Under the pieces are notes generated by a model that had not been told where the DNA came from, searched no databases, and saw only the letters and a program-made list of their open reading frames with translations. The translations under genes were made by a program, and so were the position numbers. Of a stretch of 64,000 nucleotides of DNA, positions 57,946 through 64,000 are shown one piece after another. The stretch spans positions 62,001 through 126,000 of the forward strand of contig LQBI01000001.1 of the NCBI GenBank assembly GCA_002030045.1. The letters are read 5' to 3'. This DNA is from Candidatus Aegiribacteria sp. MLS_C. GTDB taxonomy: Bacteria > Fermentibacterota > Fermentibacteria > Fermentibacterales > JCC-6. Position 1 is the stretch's first letter; every line of letters begins with the position of its first letter.

Positions 57946-60367
57946 TCTGTTGCTTGCTGCCTGCCTCGGCCTGACGGTCCCGGGAGGGTTCGACCTGAAC
58001 ACCGCCTCCCTTCAGGAGCTGCAGGAGCTGCCCGGGCTCTCCCATGTCCAGGCCGGGGAGCTTCACCGCTACATATACGAGACGGGCGGTCTCCGGAGCA
58101 TCTACGAAGTGATGGAGATCCCCGGTTTCGGACCCGAAGAGCTGGAGTACCTCAGGGAGAACTGCGTTCTGGTGCCGCCCAGGGGGGGAGGAATATCCCC
58201 CCAGGTGATGAGCATCATGGAGAGACTTGCCGCCGAGGACGGACCCGGCGACGCCGCAGTGGACGTATGGGAGAACTTCCTCATAAGGCCCATACCCGTC
58301 AACGCGGCCACTTCATGGCAGCTGAGGAGTCTCGACAGGGTCAGCCTGGTGGATGCCGCGGCGGTGGAGGCAAGGCTCAGGACCCTGGGGCCCGTTTCCA
58401 GCGTGACCTCTCTTCGGGACGTGGACAATCTCACCTACTACGGTTACAGGAACATGCGCGACTTCGTGTCCGTCCGTGAGCTTGACCTGAGTTCCATGGA
58501 ATTCTTCGGCAGCTACAGGCTGGTGGTGGACGGAGGCGACGGCAGGTTCTACGATGAAGAGGGCCTTGGGGCAATGCTCGACGGGCTGCGGTCGGCGGAG
58601 TACGACATCCTGTACGGCGCCAGGGGTTATTCCGAGGCCGACAGCCTGGCATGGATCGGACGGGTCCGCGACCAGCGGGAGGAACTGCTTGAGGCGGAGA
58701 ACGCCACCGGATGGGAGCACAGGGTCAGGGTCGGTCTCGGTGACCGATTCAGGGGAGGGGTAAGACTGTCGCGGGGACGGAACTCCGCAGCCGGCTTCGG
58801 TGTTTTCGACGGCCTGGACCTCGGATCCATCAACGACCGGTTCGACCTTGCCAAGGGATTCGTCTCCGTCGAGAACCTCGGAGCGGTGAGACAGGCTGTT
58901 CTTGGCAACTACCGTCTGTCCCTGGCGCAGGGCCTCCTGGTGGACAACACCGACGAGATGATGTACAGGTCCACTTACCGAAGCTGGGGGCTCTACCCCG
59001 ATCTTACCTCCACCAGGCAGTTCGCCATGGTGGGAGGCGCCATGGAGGTCCAGGCGGGACCGTTCCTGGGATACGGCTTCTACTCCAACGCGTCCAGGGA
59101 TGCGGTCAGGTCCGTTGACGGCACTCCCAGCATCCTCCTCATGTCCGCCACCAGGACGTCCGCCTATGCCGACGCCGTAAAGGAAACCTCCTACGGCGGC
59201 TACGGCTTCTACGACCTGGGAGGGTTCCTGTCCTGCGGGACCGCCGTGGGGGTGGGAGCCATGATGGTCTCCTACAGCGATTCGCTGGTGCCGGACGCAT
59301 CGGCCATGGACATTCCGGGTGACGCCACCGTTTGGGATTGCCCGGAGTACGACATCCTCGAGGCAGGCGAATCCTCCTCGTTCCTGGGCCTTTCAGCCCA
59401 GACGGTGATCGATAACGTCAGCTTCGAGGGCGAGATCGTCCGCCAGGACAACGAATCCATGGCGGCCCTCGCCAGGGGAAGGTGGCAGAACGACTACTTC
59501 TACCTGCTCGGCATCTGGCGCCGTTACGACCTGGCCTTCAACAATCCATACAACAGGGGTTTCGCCGAGCAGCTCCGCTACGACGATACGGTATTCGAGA
59601 AACCCTATTACCTCAACGATCCCCTGGCGTCGCAGCTGGCCCGGTGGCCCGTTCCAAAGCCGGAGGAGGGCATTTACATCGAGAGCCGTTTCCAGGTCAG
59701 CAGGGCCATCACCTTCACGAAGGTTTACCTGGACCTCTGGAGATCGATCCCCTACGGTTTCGACAACCACAGGTTCCAGGGCGAGATCGAGTACCGGCCT
59801 GATTTCACCGTGCGGTTCAGACTGAAGTACAAGTACCAGGAGAAGACCAAGATGCAGGACGTCATCCCGACCACTTCCAGGACCACGGAGTACACCTTCA
59901 GGACCTTCTTCCTGCCTACGGAGAGCGACTTCTTCGACGTCCAGCTGAGGCTGGGAATGGTGGAGCTCACCCCCAATCCCCTCTACGGCGACGACAGACT
60001 CATGTCCGGAGGCTACATCTCCGCAAGGTGGGAGCACAACTTCTCCGATGCTCTTTCCGTGCTCGGGGGTACGACCCTCTGGTCCACCGACGGCATGAGC
60101 CAGTGGGAATTCGAGGATACGGGAATAGACTTCCTGGACGGAGACGGGACGAAGTTCTACGTCACCATAAAGAACAACCTGTCCGACAACCTCCAGCTCA
60201 GGCTGAGGGTGCTCCGGAAAGATACATTCTATCCGAGGACCGGGCTGTACAGGCCCGATCCAGAAGACGCATTCTACTACCAGGGTGACCCGGACAGCCC
60301 GGTAAGGGATTTCATCGATCATGCAACGGAATACGGGATCCGCTGTCAGCTGGATTTCCGCTGGTAG
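57935..60367 (+). CDS. ComEA-like helix-hairpin-helix protein with C-terminal barrel
   Basis: The 810-residue product has a signal peptide. Helix-hairpin-helix units come early: GFDLNTASLQELQELPGLS and the repeat VNAATSWQLRSLDRVSLVDAAAVEAR, with VMEIPGFGPEELEYL between them, cited as landmarks. After about residue 220 a long beta-rich region ends in CQLDFRW, which suits an outer-membrane barrel of about 590 residues. This combination is known in the FCB group but has no established function. DNA or glycan binding at the surface is possible. Confidence 0.82.
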   Translation: MISSLLLAACLGLTVPGGFDLNTASLQELQELPGLSHVQAGELHRYIYETGGLRSIYEVMEIPGFGPEELEYLRENCVLVPPRGGGISPQVMSIMERLAAEDGPGDAAVDVWENFLIRPIPVNAATSWQLRSLDRVSLVDAAAVEARLRTLGPVSSVTSLRDVDNLTYYGYRNMRDFVSVRELDLSSMEFFGSYRLVVDGGDGRFYDEEGLGAMLDGLRSAEYDILYGARGYSEADSLAWIGRVRDQREELLEAENATGWEHRVRVGLGDRFRGGVRLSRGRNSAAGFGVFDGLDLGSINDRFDLAKGFVSVENLGAVRQAVLGNYRLSLAQGLLVDNTDEMMYRSTYRSWGLYPDLTSTRQFAMVGGAMEVQAGPFLGYGFYSNASRDAVRSVDGTPSILLMSATRTSAYADAVKETSYGGYGFYDLGGFLSCGTAVGVGAMMVSYSDSLVPDASAMDIPGDATVWDCPEYDILEAGESSSFLGLSAQTVIDNVSFEGEIVRQDNESMAALARGRWQNDYFYLLGIWRRYDLAFNNPYNRGFAEQLRYDDTVFEKPYYLNDPLASQLARWPVPKPEEGIYIESRFQVSRAITFTKVYLDLWRSIPYGFDNHRFQGEIEYRPDFTVRFRLKYKYQEKTKMQDVIPTTSRTTEYTFRTFFLPTESDFFDVQLRLGMVELTPNPLYGDDRLMSGGYISARWEHNFSDALSVLGGTTLWSTDGMSQWEFEDTGIDFLDGDGTKFYVTIKNNLSDNLQLRLRVLRKDTFYPRTGLYRPDPEDAFYYQGDPDSPVRDFIDHATEYGIRCQLDFRW

Positions 60368-60379
60368 GGTGGAGGAACA

Positions 60380-61612
60380 ATGAGCATCATCGCAGCAGGA
60401 ATGATTTCGCTAATGACCCTCACCGCCGGACTGCCGGATGTCATGTGGCTGGGGGAACCGACAGGTTCACAGTCCGCGGTCTCCCATGCCATGGGCGGGT
60501 CCGGCTTCACTCACGTCTCACCCCTCGGGGTCCTGGAGAACCCGTCTCTGATGGGTCTGGCCGGTGACGGTCTTCTGGTCGAGTTCTCCGCCGGCGCCGA
60601 CCTTCTGGTGGAGAAGAGGACGAGGAGGGTCTACGATTCCTTCGAGAGTTCCATAGGTGAATCCGAGATCGCCTTCAACAAGGAGATCGGTTTCTTTCCG
60701 GCGGGAGCCGCAGTTGTTCTCAGGGGACAGGAATGGCTTCCATCCTCCCTCTCCCTGGCCGCCGGATACCGCGTCCCCTCCACCTTCGATTACGGCTATG
60801 GCAGGATCGTAAGGGATGCCTCCTACGTGAAGACCGGGGAGGAGATGCTGGACATCTCGGGCCGCATGAACGAGTTCGACATGGCGGTGGCCTTCTCCCC
60901 TTCCGAAGCGCTGACCTTCGGTTTCGCCGGAGGCTACCTCACGGGCAGCAGGGACGTCGAGTGGGATGTTTCCTGGGTCGATCCCTCCCAGGAGGGTACA
61001 GTGGCCATGAGGAAGGAATCCATGTCATGCGTCGTGACCAGGGGTTCGCTGCTCTTCGTTCCGTACAGGAGGGTGTTCATCACAGCGGGGGTCGACTATC
61101 CCCTTTCCCTGTCCGTTTCCCCCGAGAACTCCGGCGACCCTGTAGACTGGAACACCCTTTCCGACCAGGATTACGACCTGGACATGCCGATGACCGTCAG
61201 GCTCGGGGCGATCTACATGCCCGGCAACCTGCTCAGGTCCAGGGTCACCGGTGAGTTCAACTGGAGCAGCGAGGGGTCACTGGAATTCCAGGACATCAGC
61301 CTTGGTCTCGACAATTCCTGGGGTGTGACGTTCGGTGTTGAAAATTCCCTGCCGGGAGGACCCACCGCGCGGTTCGGCTTCAGCTACAGGCGTTCTCCGA
61401 TAGCAGCCGCACTTGACAGGATGACCTTCTCCACAGGGCTGGGCTTCAGCGCCGGGGACTGGAACCTTGACGTGAGCGGCAGTTTCTCGCCAGACAGGTG
61501 GGCCCAGACCCAGGTAAGCGGTCTGCCCTCCTTCGTGACCGGAGACAGCCTGACCGTCGAAGAAACGGAGACCAGGTTGATGTTCTCCGTGAGCCGGGCC
61601 TTCGGGCTCTAG
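60380..61612 (+). CDS. Outer-membrane barrel protein, FadL/PorV style
   Basis: The 410-residue product has a short hydrophobic start that may be a signal (MSIIAAGMISLMTLTAGLP). Its motif HAMGGSGFTHVSPLGVLENPSLMG is like that of the PorV-type gene two positions upstream. The remaining residues alternate as in a barrel and end in LMFSVSRAFGL. It probably belongs to the same envelope complex. GGTGGAGG precedes the ATG. Confidence 0.75.
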   Translation: MSIIAAGMISLMTLTAGLPDVMWLGEPTGSQSAVSHAMGGSGFTHVSPLGVLENPSLMGLAGDGLLVEFSAGADLLVEKRTRRVYDSFESSIGESEIAFNKEIGFFPAGAAVVLRGQEWLPSSLSLAAGYRVPSTFDYGYGRIVRDASYVKTGEEMLDISGRMNEFDMAVAFSPSEALTFGFAGGYLTGSRDVEWDVSWVDPSQEGTVAMRKESMSCVVTRGSLLFVPYRRVFITAGVDYPLSLSVSPENSGDPVDWNTLSDQDYDLDMPMTVRLGAIYMPGNLLRSRVTGEFNWSSEGSLEFQDISLGLDNSWGVTFGVENSLPGGPTARFGFSYRRSPIAAALDRMTFSTGLGFSAGDWNLDVSGSFSPDRWAQTQVSGLPSFVTGDSLTVEETETRLMFSVSRAFGL

Positions 61613-61627
61613 GCCGGGAGGACTGAC

Positions 61628-63226
61628 GTGAAGAGGTTCCTGCTCGTCCTGACCCTAGTTCCGGCCCTTGTCGCATCCGGCGGCACCCTGTATCTCAACA
61701 TACTTCACACCAATGATATACATGGGGGCATTGTACCCACGGAAGCCACCTTCATGAACCCGGACTTTCCTCCGATGATGGGCGGCGGGGCCTACATCGC
61801 CTCCTATGTAGAGGACGTAAGGGAGGAGTGCCGCGAAAACGGGGAGTACTGCGTCCTGATAGATGCCGGCGACATATACCAGGGTACTCCGACCGGGAAC
61901 TACGGGACCGGCCGCTTCGTGATGGAATGGATGAACGTTATGGGATACGACATGATGACGGTGGGCAACCACGACCTGGACGACGGGGCGGACAACCTCC
62001 TGGCTCTGTGCGAACAGGCTGATTTTCCCGTCATCTGCACCAATTTCGTCAACTCCTCCACCGGGGAGATACCGCATCCGATAGTGCCTTACGTCATGAT
62101 GGAGTTCGACGGTGTCGAGGTAGCATTCATAGGCCTGGCGACACCGGATACCTACGGACTGGTCACACCAGAGCTCCTGGAGGGTTTCGTCTTCCTCAAT
62201 GAGCTGGAGACCACGGAGAGGTACGTGCGGGAAGTACGTGAGAACGGCGCAGACGTGGTAATACTGGTCTCACACCTCGGCCAGCCGGGGGATCCGGAGA
62301 GATACCTGGAACGTGTCTTCGACGCGTGGGAGCAGGGAAAGGAGTACGCGAAGGATTTCGCGATGAACAACGCCGAACTCACCTGCATGGTGCACGGCAT
62401 AGACCTGGTAGTGTCCGGACACATCCATCTGGGTCTGCTTGAACCCTGGATCAATCCCGTTACACATACGCCCGTGGTACAGGGGTACGCCAACGGCACA
62501 GGCATAGGCCGAATAAGGCTGGCCATAGACACCGGGACCGGAACGGTAGTGGGCTTCGACATGCCCGAGGGCGAGGAATACGTGAGCCTCCTGCACGACG
62601 AGTACTGGCCCGATCCGGAGGTGGCGGAGCTGATAGAGGGCTTCAGGTCCGTTGCCGAGGCTGGCATGGACCAGGTCGTCGCCGAGGCTCTTGAGCAGAT
62701 CCCAAGAGGCGGTGCCGAACACCCCGTGGGAAGGCTCATAGCGGATGCGATGCTCTGGAACACTGGAGCGGATGTGGCGCTGATGAACAGGGGCGGTATA
62801 AGGGCTGCCATCCCCAGGGGTCCGGTCACCCCCAGGATCATCTACCAGGTTCTTCCCTTCGAGGAGGACCTATTCCTGATGGAACTGAGCGGCGCCGAAC
62901 TCAAGGCCGTTCTCGAGACAGGCATGCAGGGCCGCCGCCGGGACATGGAGATCGGCGGACTGACCGCAACCAGGGACCAGTCGATGCCCGACGGGGAGAA
63001 GATGGGGAACATACTTGTAGGTGGCGAACCCTGGCATCCTGACAGTACCTACCTTTTCGTCACCACGGGCTACCTTGCCCAGGGCAACGTGGGCTACGAG
63101 ATAATGCTCGGGCACGAGGCGGTGCCCGCCGGACTCACGCTGATGGAAGCCGTGATCGCCTACATGGAGGACCTCGGTGAGTTCGAGGCGGACGACCGGA
63201 CCAGGATCATCTGGACAGGGGAGTGA
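61628..63226 (+). CDS. Periplasmic 5'-nucleotidase/UshA-family phosphohydrolase
   Basis: The 532-residue product has a signal peptide. The N-terminal metallophosphatase domain carries HTNDIHGG, DAGDIYQGTP, GNHDLDDG, SHLGQPGD and VSGHIHLG, all the metal-site motifs. The C-terminal substrate-binding domain has HPVGRLIADAM, NRGGIRAA and PFEEDLFLMELSGAEL. It should hydrolyse nucleotides or related phosphates outside the cytoplasm. The GTG start at 61628 follows GGGAGGA. The next gene overlaps its stop. Confidence 0.9.
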   Translation: MKRFLLVLTLVPALVASGGTLYLNILHTNDIHGGIVPTEATFMNPDFPPMMGGGAYIASYVEDVREECRENGEYCVLIDAGDIYQGTPTGNYGTGRFVMEWMNVMGYDMMTVGNHDLDDGADNLLALCEQADFPVICTNFVNSSTGEIPHPIVPYVMMEFDGVEVAFIGLATPDTYGLVTPELLEGFVFLNELETTERYVREVRENGADVVILVSHLGQPGDPERYLERVFDAWEQGKEYAKDFAMNNAELTCMVHGIDLVVSGHIHLGLLEPWINPVTHTPVVQGYANGTGIGRIRLAIDTGTGTVVGFDMPEGEEYVSLLHDEYWPDPEVAELIEGFRSVAEAGMDQVVAEALEQIPRGGAEHPVGRLIADAMLWNTGADVALMNRGGIRAAIPRGPVTPRIIYQVLPFEEDLFLMELSGAELKAVLETGMQGRRRDMEIGGLTATRDQSMPDGEKMGNILVGGEPWHPDSTYLFVTTGYLAQGNVGYEIMLGHEAVPAGLTLMEAVIAYMEDLGEFEADDRTRIIWTGE

Positions 63227-63648
63227 GTCCGGGCTTCGACAGGGGAAGGCTCATCCTGGCCCTTCTGCTGGGTGTACCTTCCCTCCTCCTCTTCCTGCTG
63301 TCCGTATTTCGACCAGTTCTTCCCCTGGAGGGTACGGACCCGCTGCTCTCGGCACTGTGCCACAGGCAGCCCGACCGCTGCCTCTCTCTCCCCTGGGGGA
63401 GCAGCGCCCTCTGTTCCAGGTGCACCGCCTTCTGGCTGGGCCTTGCCGCCGGTAGCGCGGTTACCTACAGCGGCCGTTTCCGGCCAGTTTTCTGGACCGG
63501 CCTGACCCTGATGCTACCCCTCATCGCCGATGGTCTGCTCCAGCTCCACACGTACTACGAGAGCAGCAACCCGCTGAGGGTTGTCACCGGCCTTGCCGCG
63601 GGTCTCGGAATCTCTATAGTTATCCTCGGAAAGCAGTCCCGGCGGTAG
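63223..63648 (+). CDS. DUF2085 membrane protein
   Basis: The 141-residue product has about four membrane helices. It also carries the DUF2085 pattern: ALCHRQPDRC and later ALCSRCTAFWLGL, with cysteines and a His that may bind a metal. The GTG start overlaps the nucleotidase stop (GTGA). The role is unknown. Members often sit in genomes that reuse sulfur or fatty acids, but nothing here shows that. Confidence 0.82.
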   Translation: MSPGFDRGRLILALLLGVPSLLLFLLSVFRPVLPLEGTDPLLSALCHRQPDRCLSLPWGSSALCSRCTAFWLGLAAGSAVTYSGRFRPVFWTGLTLMLPLIADGLLQLHTYYESSNPLRVVTGLAAGLGISIVILGKQSRR

Positions 63649-63653
63649 CGTGC

Positions 63654-63672
63654 CCTGCCGATCCACGGCAGG
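63654..63672 (+). terminator. Weak hairpin after the DUF2085 gene
   Basis: CCTGCCG at 63654-63660 pairs with CGGCAGG at 63666-63672 around ATCCA. No T-run follows, so it is at best a partial terminator. Confidence 0.3.
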
Positions 63673-63719
63673 AAACACTCTCCGGGTCTTAAAGGAGGCA
63701 TCCTGAAGGAAGGGACCGG

Positions 63720-63995
63720 ATGGGTGATGGCATGGAAGAAAGCATGATAAGAGTATCCCTGGACAGGGTCGAGGAGGGTATAGCGGTGCTCCTTACGGAG
63801 GACGGATGGACCTGGAACGTCCCTGCGGACAGTCTCCCTGAGGGATCCGACGAGGGAGATGTCATAGACGTGGTTTTCAGGCTGAACCCCCGGGAGACGC
63901 GGAAACTTGCAGACAGGGTCGCAGAGCTGCAGCGGATGCTCCTGAGGCGGACAGCCGAGAGGGAAGAGGAGGGCTCCTCCGATGGAAGCCGGTGA
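63720..63995 (+). CDS. DUF3006-family protein
   Basis: The product (91 residues from the first ATG) has the DUF3006 core IRVSLDRVEEGIAVLLTEDGWTWNVPADSLPEGSDEGDVI (cited by landmarks), a small beta domain. A charged helix (RKLADRVAELQRMLLRRTAE) follows. Starts at 63720, 63732 and 63744 are all in frame, and AAGGAAGGGA upstream favours the first. The family often neighbours DNA-uptake genes, which would start past the window end. Function unknown. Confidence 0.8.
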   Translation: MGDGMEESMIRVSLDRVEEGIAVLLTEDGWTWNVPADSLPEGSDEGDVIDVVFRLNPRETRKLADRVAELQRMLLRRTAEREEEGSSDGSR

Positions 63996-64000
63996 CGGGG

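Overview
The window is a 64 kb piece of a GC-rich chromosome from a Gram-negative (diderm) bacterium. Outer-membrane barrels, a full Tol-Pal system, heptose-phosphate isomerase GmhA and lipoboxes all point to an outer membrane. Several exported proteins end in FlgD-like Ig domains, some barrels resemble PorV or PorQ, and one joins a ComEA-like helix-hairpin-helix to a barrel. These traits suit the FCB group or a related uncultivated phylum such as Fermentibacterota. That placement is an inference from gene style, not from a search. Arginine is written mostly as AGG and isoleucine often as ATA, even in ribosomal genes, which is unusual for GC-rich DNA. Several promoters close to TTGACA-N17-TATAAT can be read.

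1-12.3 kb is the S10/spc/alpha ribosomal superoperon: rplV (partial), rpsC, rplP, rpmC, rpsQ, rplN, rplX, rplE, rpsN (zinc type), rpsH, rplF, rplR, rpsE, rpmD, rplO, secY, adk, map, infA, rpmJ, rpsM, rpsK, rpoA, rplQ. rpsD is missing from its usual place before rpoA. A phosphofructokinase gene follows. 12.4-18.6 kb holds small housekeeping and envelope genes: HAD phosphatase, DagK-like lipid kinase, a small barrel, a lipoprotein, an amidase, secG with tRNA-Leu(AAG), a cNMP-GGDEF protein and a glucosaminidase. 18.6-24.6 kb has two hybrid histidine kinases and a TPR-esterase, followed by glutamate dehydrogenase and a phosphoesterase.

27.1-32.0 kb (minus strand) encodes two paralogous proteins built on the ATP-grasp domain of PEP synthase but lacking its phosphohistidine and PEP-binding domains. 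The larger one also has an NCLY/GAF-like sensor and a C-terminal nucleotidyltransferase. This pair is the best candidate here for an uncharacterised system. 32.2-34.8 kb holds a glycosyltransferase and a lipid-linked sugar flippase. 34.9-39.6 kb is ridA-tolQRAB-pal-cpoB. 39.8-50.3 kb starts with tRNA-Leu(UAG) and continues through tig, clpP, clpX, engB, purA, a TatD-radical SAM fusion, rsmA, a barrel, a lipoprotein and a methyltransferase, followed by a decayed DUF1566 gene.

51.4-54.6 kb carries rmlD, gmhA, a flippase-like membrane protein, a ferredoxin and an FmdB zinc ribbon. 54.7-64 kb is an envelope cluster: a solute-binding lipoprotein, four secreted or outer-membrane proteins, a 5'-nucleotidase, DUF2085 and DUF3006 genes.

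A recurring oddity is repeat DNA at gene 3' ends. map, the GGDEF gene, cpoB and the solute-binding protein gene each run into short repeats that contain or touch the stop codon.
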